From: Kiritimatiellia bacterium
GTDB taxonomy: Bacteria > Verrucomicrobiota > Kiritimatiellia > RFP12 > UBA1067
Assembly: GCA_017936245.1 (NCBI GenBank)
Contig: JAGBFY010000486.1
Coordinates: 1-8,799 of the forward strand
Direction of reading: 5' to 3'
Length of the DNA: 8,799 bases
Both the position numbers and the translations under genes were made by a program. The notes below the pieces were generated by a model, which did no database searches, was not told the DNA's origin, and worked only from the letters and a program-made list of their open reading frames with translations. Position 1 is the stretch's first letter. Each line of letters begins with the position of its first letter. Positions 1-6,391 of the stretch are shown here, piece by piece.

Positions 1-1841
1 CAAGCCTTCAAGGGCCGATAGCCCTTGCGTTTGAGAATGTGGTAAAGAACCATGTTCTCCGTCAGGACCCGGTGTATCTTTCGGAGTGCTTCAAGGATCG
101 CACTGAGGTGGATTTTTGGCAGACGGAGTTTTGGGGTAAGTACATGCATTCCGCCGCTCCCTTCTGGTCAATCACCAAGTGCAGTCAGTTGAAGCCTCGC
201 ATTGATGCAGGTTTTGAGAATGTGGTTTCCGCTCAACTGGAGAACGGCTACATCGGAAACTATATCGAGTCGCGCCGTTCTGCCCCCGGCGGCTGGGACG
301 TGTGGGGAATCAAGTACACGATGCTGGGGCTTCTTCACTACTACGATATCGAGAAGGCATCCAATCCCGAACGTGCAAAGCGTGCCATTGACACGTGCAA
401 GAGGCTGTGCGACTATCTCATCAAGACTGCTGGCCCTGGCGCAAAGTACACCATCGCGAAAACCGGCAACTATTCCGGACAGCCGAGCTGCAGCAACCTT
501 GAGCCTGTCATGTGGCTGTACAACCGCACGAAGGAGCAGAAGTACCTTGATTTTGCGAAGTTCATCGTGTCCCAGATGACCGAGGATGAGAACGGTCCGC
601 GTCTCCTTGACCTTGCGCAGAAGGGTGTGCCGGTCGCTGACAGGTCCGTGCTCCCCAAGCGCAATTCCATATGGAGCGGCGTGCGCACCAACCGCGGCAA
701 GGCGTACGAGATGATGAGCTGCTATCAGGGGCTTATCGAATACTACGAGGTCACAGGACGCAAGGATCTTCTCGATGCCGCAGTCTGGAGCGCGAAGAAC
801 ATCATCCAGGAGGAGATCAACCTTGCGGGCAGCGGAGCCTCCTACGAGCATTGGTACCATGGTGCAAAGCATCAGCATAAGCCGTTCATGCATACGCAGG
901 AGACGTGTGTCACGATCACATGGATGCGTCTGTGTGAAAAACTGCTCTCCATCACAGGCGATAGCGTCTGGGCAGATCAGTTCGAAAAAACCTTCTACAA
1001 CGCCTATCTCGCCTCTATGCATAGGGACGGCAAGCTTTTCGCCGTCTATACGCCGCTTGACGGCACTCGTTCGGAAGGCCAGATCCATTGCCGTATGCAC
1101 ACGAACTGCTGCAACGCCAATGGACCGCGTGGATTCCTTTCCTTCATCCGCTCCATCCTGCAGTCCAAGGGCGACGAGGTGTTCCTGAACTACTTCGTCT
1201 CTTCCAGGGCTTCAATCAAAATCCCCGCTCTCGGCAAGAAGGCCGCTTTCGAAATGCATACCCACTATCCGAAGCTTGGCGAGGTTGACGTTCGTTTCAG
1301 GATTCAGGAGCCCATGAAATTCAAGTTCTCGATGCGTATCCCTGCATGCGTAAAGGTGGCGAAGTTCAAGGTGAATGGCGAGTTTGTCACGTCTGGAATC
1401 CCTGAAAACGGTGGCTATGTGACGCTTGAGCGCACATGGAACCCTGGTGATGCTGTGGTTGTCGATTTTGAGCTTCCGGTGAAGATGCACCGCATTGACG
1501 ATTCGATTGCATTCACGCGTGGACCTGTTTTGCTTGCCCGTGATTCGCGTTTCTGCGATGGTGATGTCGGTGCGGTCATGCGCGTAGATGACATTGAGAA
1601 GATGTTTGCGGATGGTAAGACAATGGATTTTCCGGTTGAGGCTTTTTCCAATCAGGATGACATGCGCATGGTCGTGTCCGCAAGGCTCCCCGTCGGTGGT
1701 CATGACGAGAACCGCGACAGACGCGCCTTTGCCACTGTCAAGTTCTGTGACTACGCATCCGCCGGAAATCTTTGGAGTCCATCGAACTATTATCGCGTGT
1801 GGTTCCCGCTGTCGCACAATCCGGCAAAGTTGATGAAATAA
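1..1841 (+). CDS. GH127/GH146-family (DUF1680) beta-L-arabinofuranosidase-like enzyme, 5' partial
   Basis: Glycoside hydrolase of the DUF1680 superfamily, whose characterised members release beta-L-arabinofuranose from plant glycans with a zinc-bound cysteine nucleophile. Numbering from the GTG at 39, an E-T-C motif lies at 288-290 and a Cys pair at 357-358 (followed by N-A-N-G-P-R). These match the Glu plus three Cys that bind zinc in this family, and one Cys of the pair should be the nucleophile. A Y-E-H-W motif with Glu270 could supply the acid/base residue. The N-terminal part looks like the alpha/alpha barrel and the part after about residue 380 like the beta-sandwich domains. The frame stays open from base 3 through the GTG at 39, so the true start is upstream and the N-terminus, including any signal peptide, is missing. 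The substrate cannot be read from the sequence. The gene ends 12 nt before exbB and is probably co-transcribed with it. Confidence 0.88.
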   Translation, partial: SLQGPIALAFENVVKNHVLRQDPVYLSECFKDRTEVDFWQTEFWGKYMHSAAPFWSITKCSQLKPRIDAGFENVVSAQLENGYIGNYIESRRSAPGGWDVWGIKYTMLGLLHYYDIEKASNPERAKRAIDTCKRLCDYLIKTAGPGAKYTIAKTGNYSGQPSCSNLEPVMWLYNRTKEQKYLDFAKFIVSQMTEDENGPRLLDLAQKGVPVADRSVLPKRNSIWSGVRTNRGKAYEMMSCYQGLIEYYEVTGRKDLLDAAVWSAKNIIQEEINLAGSGASYEHWYHGAKHQHKPFMHTQETCVTITWMRLCEKLLSITGDSVWADQFEKTFYNAYLASMHRDGKLFAVYTPLDGTRSEGQIHCRMHTNCCNANGPRGFLSFIRSILQSKGDEVFLNYFVSSRASIKIPALGKKAAFEMHTHYPKLGEVDVRFRIQEPMKFKFSMRIPACVKVAKFKVNGEFVTSGIPENGGYVTLERTWNPGDAVVVDFELPVKMHRIDDSIAFTRGPVLLARDSRFCDGDVGAVMRVDDIEKMFADGKTMDFPVEAFSNQDDMRMVVSARLPVGGHDENRDRRAFATVKFCDYASAGNLWSPSNYYRVWFPLSHNPAKLMK

Positions 1842-1845
1842 GGAG
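1840..1845 (+). promoter_or_regulatory. Ribosome binding site of exbB
   Basis: AAGGAG lies 8 nt before the ATG at 1854 and overlaps the TAA stop of the hydrolase gene. This fixes the exbB start and fits coupled translation from the upstream gene. Confidence 0.75.
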
Positions 1846-1853
1846 TCAGAGTA

Positions 1854-2567
1854 ATGGTTGAGTTTTTTGCAGATTCGCTGGTGAACGGATTCATGCAGTC
1901 GAGCATGATGGGCAAGGGCATCGTTCTGGTGCAGCTTGCGGCAAGCGTTGTTATGGTTGCAGTGATCATCGGTAAGGTGAAGGAGCTGGCGAAGGTGGGA
2001 CGTCTCACGCGCCGTGTCAGCCGTGATGTGATGACGGGCCGTGACGTGATGGAGTATTACCTCGCCCGCCATCCGAGCGCCCATTCTCCAATCGAGAACA
2101 TCTATCACGAAACGTGCGAGCGTCTTTTTAAGCTTCTTGCGCCTGATACGCGCAGCTCGTTCTCGCGCGGTGCAGGTGCGCAAGGTGCTGCTCTTACCCG
2201 CAACGAGATCGAACTTGTGAAGTCGCACTGCGACCACATCCTTGACGAGGAGGAGCTCCGCATCGAACACGGCATGGGTGTCATCGCAACTGTTGTCGCC
2301 CTTGCTCCGATGCTTGGACTTCTTGGAACCGTGTGGGGCGTTCTGGACGCCTTTGCAGACATGGGTGCCGCCGGATCCGCCACGATTGCGACGATGGCTC
2401 CTGCGATTTCCTCCGCGCTTGTGACGACGGTGGTGGGGCTTCTGATCGCCATCCCCGGCGTGTGTGCATACAACAGGCTGAACGCCACGGTGCGTGGCTT
2501 GATTGCGGACATGGAAGGTTTCGCCGACGATCTTGTCGGACGTGTCGCCCTCGAGTTCCAGGCGTAA
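1854..2567 (+). CDS. exbB: MotA/TolQ/ExbB-family proton channel protein
   Basis: Inner-membrane subunit that, with ExbD/TolR, turns proton flow into mechanical work on a TonB- or TolA-type transducer. The 237-residue length is typical. Three membrane segments are visible: about 21-41, 143-166 (A-P-M-L-G-L-L-G-T-V) and 184-206 (ending A-I-P-G-V-C-A-Y-N). A cytoplasmic loop of about 100 residues lies between the first two, as in ExbB and TolQ. Thr159 and Thr192 fall at the places of the pore threonines of E. coli ExbB (Thr148, Thr181), with the same 33-residue spacing. The position five residues before the second Thr, a Glu in E. coli ExbB and TolQ (Glu176 in ExbB), is Ser187 here. I name it ExbB rather than TolQ because the third gene looks like TonB and no Pal or TolB is nearby; the sequence alone does not settle this. 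Confidence 0.9.
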   Translation: MVEFFADSLVNGFMQSSMMGKGIVLVQLAASVVMVAVIIGKVKELAKVGRLTRRVSRDVMTGRDVMEYYLARHPSAHSPIENIYHETCERLFKLLAPDTRSSFSRGAGAQGAALTRNEIELVKSHCDHILDEEELRIEHGMGVIATVVALAPMLGLLGTVWGVLDAFADMGAAGSATIATMAPAISSALVTTVVGLLIAIPGVCAYNRLNATVRGLIADMEGFADDLVGRVALEFQA

Positions 2568-2591
2568 GGCTTTAGATATGGAGAATCAGAA

Positions 2592-3008
2592 GTGAGCCGC
2601 AGAAGCAGACGCAGAGGAGGACGTGGCGAGGGGGCTAAGGCCACGATTGACATGAACTCCCTCATCGACTTGACGTTCCTCCTGCTCGTCACGTTCATCC
2701 TCACAATCCCCGCGCTCGAGCAGGGCATTTCGATCATGCTTCCGCGTGCGAAGACGGATACGCTGCCGAACAAGAACAACAAGGCGAACACCATCACCGT
2801 CTCGCAGACGGGTACGTTCTTCAACAACACGCCGATTACGCTTGAGGCGCTTGAACAGGAGCTTCTTGCGAAGGTGAAGGATGATCCGGATGTCCCTGTT
2901 CTCGTGCGCGGTGACGAACGTCTTACCTATGGTGCGATCATGGATGTCGTGAAGCTTGTCTACAAGTGCAAGGTCAAGAAGATGGCGCTTGTCACCGTCG
3001 AGAAGTAA
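2592..3008 (+). CDS. exbD: ExbD/TolR-family biopolymer transport protein
   Basis: Partner of the preceding channel protein, 138 residues, the usual size. An Arg/Gly-rich cytoplasmic tail (1-17) precedes one membrane helix (about 22-40, N-S-L-I-D-L-T-F-L-L). Asp26 sits where the essential proton-carrying Asp of E. coli ExbD (Asp25) and TolR (Asp23) lies. The rest is a periplasmic domain with the family pattern: a segment near I-T-V-S-Q-T-G, then D-V-P-V-L-V-R-G-D and a closing helix-strand. The start is GTG at 2592, with GGAG at 2580-2583 placed 8 nt upstream. An ATG at 2578 reads only five codons before a stop, so it is not the start. The gap from exbB is 24 nt, and the stop is followed 1 nt later by the GTG of the next gene. 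Confidence 0.9.
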   Translation: MSRRSRRRGGRGEGAKATIDMNSLIDLTFLLLVTFILTIPALEQGISIMLPRAKTDTLPNKNNKANTITVSQTGTFFNNTPITLEALEQELLAKVKDDPDVPVLVRGDERLTYGAIMDVVKLVYKCKVKKMALVTVEK

Positions 3009-3009
3009 C

Positions 3010-3900
3010 GTGGATCGGGTTGTCGGCGCGATGGGTTTTGAAATCGACAGGTTTTATGAAGAGCGGAAGGAGATAAAATCTTCCGGTCCGTTGAACCTGC
3101 ATACGATCATTGTCGCAGTCGGACTTCATCTGGCTGCATTCGTGCTGTTTTGGATAGCGGCTAAGATAATCTACCGGGCACCGGAGGTGGTGATTCCGAT
3201 TGACATGACAATTGTTCCTCCATGGGCGGAGCAGGATCCTGATGATCCAGAGCCGGATCCCAATCCACCGCCGGAGGAGGAGAAGAAACCTGAACCTCCA
3301 AAGCCCGAGCCGAAGCCGGAACCAGAGCCTCCGAAGGAAGAACCCAAGGAGAAGGTCGAGGCGGTTGAGCAGATCAAGGAAAAGCCGAAACCGAAAAAGA
3401 AGGTTTTCAAGAAGAGCGAGATCAAGCATCCGAAGAAAGAGAAGCCGAAGAAGAAGGAATTCAAGCGAGGCAAGATCATCAAGCCGCCGAAGGTCAAGCC
3501 TCCAATGAAGCTTCCTCCGGGGAAGGGCACTTCCCGCGACAAGCCGCTTTCCCAGGCCGAGATCATGAAGGCGCTTGCGGGCGGTGCCAGATTCGGAGCT
3601 TCGAACCAGTTGGCGGCGAACGAGGAGCAGAGGTGTATATCCCTCATATCCCGCCGTTTCTACGAATGCTGGACGGACTTCAACTGGTCGGAGAATCTGC
3701 GCCCCGTGCATCTGTTGGTTAAGTTTGGCGCGGGCGGCAGGATTACTGGATACAGGATCGTACAGTCCTCCGGTGACACGAAGGTGGATCAGTCTGTGCT
3801 GGCGGCGGCGAAACGCGCCGGTTACGTGGCCGGCCTTTCCGCGGATTTTCTCAAGAAGTACCCTGAGATTACGATTGAAATGAAGCCCAAGCGGCAGTGA
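3010..3900 (+). CDS. tonB: TonB-like energy transducer (TonB/TolA C-terminal domain)
   Basis: Single-pass protein predicted to link the ExbB/ExbD motor to outer-membrane partners. In the 296-residue reading, a cytoplasmic tail (1-30) is followed by one membrane helix (about 32-52). That helix contains His40, in the position expected for the conserved TonB/TolA membrane histidine; the Ser four residues earlier in E. coli TonB is Ala36 here. Residues 70-172 form a linker very rich in Pro, Glu and Lys, acidic first and strongly basic later. Residues 204-294 resemble a TonB/TolA C-terminal domain, with a V-K-F-G-A-G-G-R-I strand pair and an S-S-G-D-T-K-V-D segment. Cys209 and Cys220 are spaced so that a periplasmic disulfide is possible. 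The start is uncertain: GTG 3010 follows the exbD stop directly but has only a weak GAGAAG upstream, while ATG 3031 would give 289 residues. The Pro-rich linker favours TonB over TolA. Confidence 0.82.
   Translation: MDRVVGAMGFEIDRFYEERKEIKSSGPLNLHTIIVAVGLHLAAFVLFWIAAKIIYRAPEVVIPIDMTIVPPWAEQDPDDPEPDPNPPPEEEKKPEPPKPEPKPEPEPPKEEPKEKVEAVEQIKEKPKPKKKVFKKSEIKHPKKEKPKKKEFKRGKIIKPPKVKPPMKLPPGKGTSRDKPLSQAEIMKALAGGARFGASNQLAANEEQRCISLISRRFYECWTDFNWSENLRPVHLLVKFGAGGRITGYRIVQSSGDTKVDQSVLAAAKRAGYVAGLSADFLKKYPEITIEMKPKRQ
3217..3525 (+). repeat. Low-complexity Pro/Glu/Lys coding tract in tonB-like gene
   Basis: About 100 codons dominated by Pro, Glu and Lys, with many imperfect repeats of the P-E-P, K-P-E-P and K-P-K kinds. 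TonB-family proteins use such stretches as extended spacers across the periplasm. The first half is acidic (D-P-D-D-P-E-P-D-P) and the second half is basic. The tract also gives rise to long but meaningless open frames on the other strand. Confidence 0.8.
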
Positions 3901-3903
3901 GGT
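3898..3903 (+). promoter_or_regulatory. Ribosome binding site of larB
   Basis: TGAGGT overlaps the TGA stop of the tonB-like gene (3898-3900) and lies 7 nt before the ATG at 3911. It favours this start over the in-frame ATG at 3923 and again suggests coupling within one transcript. Confidence 0.55.
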
Positions 3904-3910
3904 TGCGCAT

Positions 3911-4591
3911 ATGGGAAACAGAATGAAAGAGATTCCATTCGCAAGGCTGGATTTTTCGCGCAAAGAGAGGACGGGTTTCGGCGAGACGGTGTTCGGCGCA
4001 GGGAAGACGCCCGAACAGCTTGCCGGAATATTCGGGGCGTTCGCTGAGAAGCGCCAAGGCGTTCTTGCGACGCGCGTTACGAAGGAACAGGCGAATACGG
4101 TCGCTGCGACGGGACTGAATGTCAGATACGATTCTGTGGGAAGGCTCCTTGTCCTGCCCGGAAAGACCGGCAGACTTCCTGGACGCGTTGCCGTTCTCAC
4201 CGGCGGCACGGCGGACATTCCGGTTGCCGAGGAGTGCGCTGGGACGGTTGAATTCTTCGGCGGCAAGGTCGACAGGTTCTTTGATGTCGGCGTGGCCGGG
4301 CTGCACCGTCTTCTCGGTGTGATCGAAGATGTCCGCAAAGCGGATGTCGTCATTGCTGTAGCTGGTATGGAGGGGGCTTTGCCAAGTGTGGTTTCGGGAC
4401 TGGTGGCGTCGCCTGTCGTGGCGGTTCCGACATCCGTCGGTTACGGTGCAGGAGCCGGTGGCGTGGCCGCCGCGCTTGCGATGCTCAACTCCTGCGCCGA
4501 AGGGGTGAGCGTCGTGAACATCGATAACGGTTTCGGGGCGGCGGTTGTCGCCTGCCGCATGCTGCGGCGTATGAAAGGGAAGAAGGTCTGA
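3911..4591 (+). CDS. larB: LarB, pyridinium-3,5-biscarboxylic acid mononucleotide synthase
   Basis: First enzyme of nickel-pincer nucleotide synthesis; the family carboxylates and hydrolyses nicotinic acid adenine dinucleotide. The 226-residue protein is slightly shorter than the usual 245-260. The N-terminal segment carries the LarB signature L-D-F-S-R-K-E-R-T-G-F followed by V-F-G-A-G-K-T-P-E-Q. Residues from about 91 form the PurE-like domain. Conserved blocks are L-T-G-G-T-A-D-I-P-V-A-E-E (96-108), G-M-E-G-A-L-P-S-V-V (152-161), V-P-T-S-V-G-Y-G (172-179), L-N-S-C-A (192-196, with Cys195) and N-I-D-N-G-F-G-A-A (203-211). I see no missing motif. PurE itself is excluded by these LarB-specific blocks. 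It starts 10 nt after the tonB-like gene and ends 1 nt before larC. Confidence 0.93.
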   Translation: MGNRMKEIPFARLDFSRKERTGFGETVFGAGKTPEQLAGIFGAFAEKRQGVLATRVTKEQANTVAATGLNVRYDSVGRLLVLPGKTGRLPGRVAVLTGGTADIPVAEECAGTVEFFGGKVDRFFDVGVAGLHRLLGVIEDVRKADVVIAVAGMEGALPSVVSGLVASPVVAVPTSVGYGAGAGGVAAALAMLNSCAEGVSVVNIDNGFGAAVVACRMLRRMKGKKV

Positions 4592-4592
4592 C

Positions 4593-5336
4593 ATGCTTTA
4601 CATTGAAGGGGCTGCCGGAATTTCCGGTGACATGACTGTGGGGGCGCTTCTTTCGCTCGGGGCAAGCCAAGAGAGGCTGAAAGCGGTCTTGGATTCGCTG
4701 AAGCTCGGCGATGAATTTTCATATGTGATTTCCGAAAAGGCATCCTACGGGATTGCAGGAACAGACTTCGATGTGATTCTTCCGCATCGCCATCACCATC
4801 ATCACCACCATCACGAACACCGCAATCTTGCGGATGTGGAAGCCATAATAGACAGAGGTGAGATGAGCGACCGGGCAAGGTCGTTGGCGAAGAGGGCGTT
4901 CCGTTTCGTGGCGGAGGCTGAGGCGAAGGCGCACGGCAAGCCTTTGGACGAGGTGCATTTCCATGAGGTCGGGGCGATTGATTCCATTGTTGATATCGTC
5001 TCGGCGGCGGTTCTATTCGACGATCTCGGCGAGACGGAATGCGTCGTTACGGGACTGACCGAAGGTTCCGGTACTGTAATGTGCGCCCATGGTGAGCTCC
5101 CGGTTCCGGTTCCTGCGGTGCTGAACATCGCGGCGGCGACGGGCGTTCCGCTTCGCATTTCAGATGTGAAGGGCGAGTGTGTGACCCCAACCGGCATTGC
5201 GTTGGCGGCGGCGTTCCGTACGCGGGAGGCTTTGCCTGCCGCATACAGGGTGAAAGGTGTCGGAATCGGTCTTGGCAAGCGTGATTACGGTCGTCCTGCG
5301 ATTCTCCGCATCATGAAGATCGAGGCGGCGGAATGA
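4593..5336 (+). CDS. larC: LarC N-terminal half (LarC1-like), nickel insertion protein
   Basis: LarC is the CTP-dependent cyclometallase that inserts nickel into the pincer nucleotide in the last step of cofactor synthesis. This 247-residue protein opens with the family block Y-I-E-G-A-A-G-I-S-G-D-M-T (residues 3-15). It has a His-rich stretch at 65-76, then H-F-H-E-V-G-A-I-D-S-I-V-D, V-C/M-x-H-G-E-L-P-V-P-V-P-A and T-P-T-G-I-A-L blocks. It ends just after the G-I-G-L-G-x-x-D-Y-G-R-P segment. Full-length LarC has about 400 residues. The whole C-terminal LarC2 part, which holds the CTP site, is absent, and no other frame downstream encodes it. In Lactiplantibacillus plantarum LarC1 and LarC2 are two frames joined by programmed frameshifting. 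Here the next frame is a J-domain gene. The start ATG has AAGG (4583-4586) 6 nt upstream. Confidence 0.9.
   Translation: MLYIEGAAGISGDMTVGALLSLGASQERLKAVLDSLKLGDEFSYVISEKASYGIAGTDFDVILPHRHHHHHHHHEHRNLADVEAIIDRGEMSDRARSLAKRAFRFVAEAEAKAHGKPLDEVHFHEVGAIDSIVDIVSAAVLFDDLGETECVVTGLTEGSGTVMCAHGELPVPVPAVLNIAAATGVPLRISDVKGECVTPTGIALAAAFRTREALPAAYRVKGVGIGLGKRDYGRPAILRIMKIEAAE
4785..4820 (+). repeat. Histidine-codon run in larC (eight consecutive His)
   Basis: Twelve codons read H-R, eight His, E-H (residues 65-76), made of CAT and CAC triplets. His-rich loops at this place are common in LarC and other nickel-handling proteins and probably bind or store nickel. The mixed CAT/CAC use argues for selection on the protein rather than simple triplet slippage. 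Confidence 0.85.
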
Positions 5337-5725
5337 GATGGATCGGAGCTGTGGCCGGAGCCGTTCTCGGCAGTGCGCGAGGCGGCGGCATTGTTGGCGG
5401 TCTCATAGGGTCCATCATCGGGAACTGGGTGGAGGAAAAGGTCAGGGATTATCTCAACAAGCCATCGTCTGGGAAAGCACAGAGGCATGGATCGTCTGCT
5501 CCCCCAGAACCGGTCTCACCCCAATCGCCATATGATGTGCTTGGTGTTTCTCCAGATGCATCGGATGAAGAGGTCAGGCATGCCTATCGTGAAAAGGTGA
5601 AACATCTCCATCCCGATACGCTTCGATCAAAAGGTCTTCCCGATGAGGTCATAGCAACCATCAATGATCAGATGGCACGCATCAACGCTGCGTGGGAATC
5701 GGTCAAGCGCGAACGTTCCTTGTAG
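5333..5725 (+). CDS. Small membrane-anchored DjlA-like J-domain protein
   Basis: Predicted Hsp70 (DnaK) co-chaperone of 130 residues. The Gly-rich hydrophobic N-terminus (about 3-31, with G-G-G-I-V-G-G and I-G-S-I-I-G-N-W) resembles the membrane anchor of DjlA, with several GxxxG-like spacings. A short Ser/Pro/Gln linker (about 42-64) follows. A complete J domain occupies 65-129: Y-D-V-L-G-V-S-P-D-A, the catalytic H-P-D at 93-95, then the DjlA-like G-L-P-D-E stretch and R-I-N-A-A-W-E. DjlA has about 270 residues, with a TerB-like domain between anchor and J domain. That domain is missing here, and I see no frameshift remnant of it. The ATG overlaps the larC stop as ATGA (5333-5336), so translation is probably coupled to LarC. 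Its client proteins are unknown. Confidence 0.85.
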   Translation: MRWIGAVAGAVLGSARGGGIVGGLIGSIIGNWVEEKVRDYLNKPSSGKAQRHGSSAPPEPVSPQSPYDVLGVSPDASDEEVRHAYREKVKHLHPDTLRSKGLPDEVIATINDQMARINAAWESVKRERSL

Positions 5726-5765
5726 CAATAATGCTTTGATGCATGCGGATCCAGTGCCGAAACCT
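5726..5765. other. 40-nt gap between converging genes
   Basis: The + strand operon and the minus-strand two-component operon meet tail to tail here. I find no GC-rich stem with a T tract on either strand. The best inverted repeat is only 5 bp, GAAAC (5759-5763) with GTTTC (5771-5775). It overlaps the regulator's stop codon and is too weak to call a terminator. Confidence 0.6.
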
Positions 5766-6389
5766 TTATAGTTTCAGAAGGTGTTTGCGCAGCGCTATGG
5801 CGACGGCTTCTGTGCGGTTTGCCGCACCGATTTTTGCAAGGATCGCCGCCACATGCTCGTTTACGCCATCCTGACGGATTCCGAGCTGTTTCGCGATGTC
5901 GCGGTTCGTGAGACCTCTCATCATAGACTGAAGGACCTCAGCCTGCCGGGTGGTCAAAACGGGAATCGGCGGATCCTCCGCGAGAAGCCGTTTTATGTCG
6001 GGAGAGATTACGGTTTTGCCGCCGGCAACAGAGCGGATTGTGGATATGAGCGCGGCGTCGTCGGCGGTTTTCATGAGCGCACCGGCGGCGCCGGATTCTA
6101 TGGCGTGGGCGATACCGTCCGATGAGCCGAATGTTGTGAGAATTATCACTTTGGTTTCAGGTAACTTCTCATGAAGCACAGCGGTCGCCTCGGCGCCGTC
6201 CATCTTCGGCATCACCAGATCCATTATGACGACATCCGGCCGAAGACGCAACGCCTCCTTCACCGCCATCTCGCCATTCTTGGCTTCGCCGACCACTTCA
6301 ATATCCTTCTCCGCTCCAAGGAGTGTGCGAAGCCCGATTCTCACTATTGTATGATCGTCTGCGATCAGAACGCGTATGGTGTTTTTCAT
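5766..6389 (-). CDS. NarL/FixJ-family two-component response regulator
   Basis: DNA-binding response regulator of 207 residues, normal for the family. The receiver domain (about 4-120) has the acidic pair Asp11-Asp12, the phospho-acceptor Asp57 (V-V-I-M-D-L-V-M-P), Thr85/Thr86 and Lys107. A LuxR-type helix-turn-helix (about 143-205) follows, with L-T-T-R-Q-A-E-V-L, G-L-T-N-R-D-I-A-K-Q-L-G and H-V-A-A-I-L-A-K-I-G. All phosphorylation residues are present. The gene lies 2 nt after the histidine kinase stop in the direction of transcription, so the two form one operon, and the regulator is the expected phosphate acceptor of that kinase. Only a weak GGA precedes its ATG, so its translation may depend on the kinase message. 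Its target genes are unknown. Confidence 0.93.
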   Translation of the reverse strand: MKNTIRVLIADDHTIVRIGLRTLLGAEKDIEVVGEAKNGEMAVKEALRLRPDVVIMDLVMPKMDGAEATAVLHEKLPETKVIILTTFGSSDGIAHAIESGAAGALMKTADDAALISTIRSVAGGKTVISPDIKRLLAEDPPIPVLTTRQAEVLQSMMRGLTNRDIAKQLGIRQDGVNEHVAAILAKIGAANRTEAVAIALRKHLLKL

Positions 6390-6391
6390 TG

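Noticed and set aside
168..1100. 310-codon minus-strand open frame
   Set aside because: It lies entirely antisense to the GH127-type gene, whose catalytic motifs are clear; open only because of codon bias.
1212..2270. 352-codon minus-strand open frame
   Set aside because: It spans the end of the glycosidase gene and half of exbB in antisense, has unusual His/Arg-rich composition and no recognisable motif.
2105..2830. 241-codon minus-strand open frame
   Set aside because: It is antisense to exbB and exbD and shows no domain.
2956..3009. Upstream extension of the tonB-like gene to a TTG at 2956
   Set aside because: It would overlap exbD by 53 nt, and the extra residues are Arg/Ser-rich with no family resemblance. 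GTG 3010 or ATG 3031 are better starts.
2992..4353. 453-codon open frame on the minus strand
   Set aside because: It is antisense to the tonB-like gene and larB, both supported by family motifs. Its Leu/Arg-rich composition mirrors the Pro/Glu/Lys tract on the other strand, and no domain is recognisable.
3869..4594. 241-codon minus-strand open frame covering larB
   Set aside because: It is a shadow of larB, which has all family blocks intact in the + frame.
5759..5775. Possible terminator between the converging operons
   Set aside because: The stem is only 5 bp of mostly A-T pairs, overlaps a stop codon and lacks a T tract.
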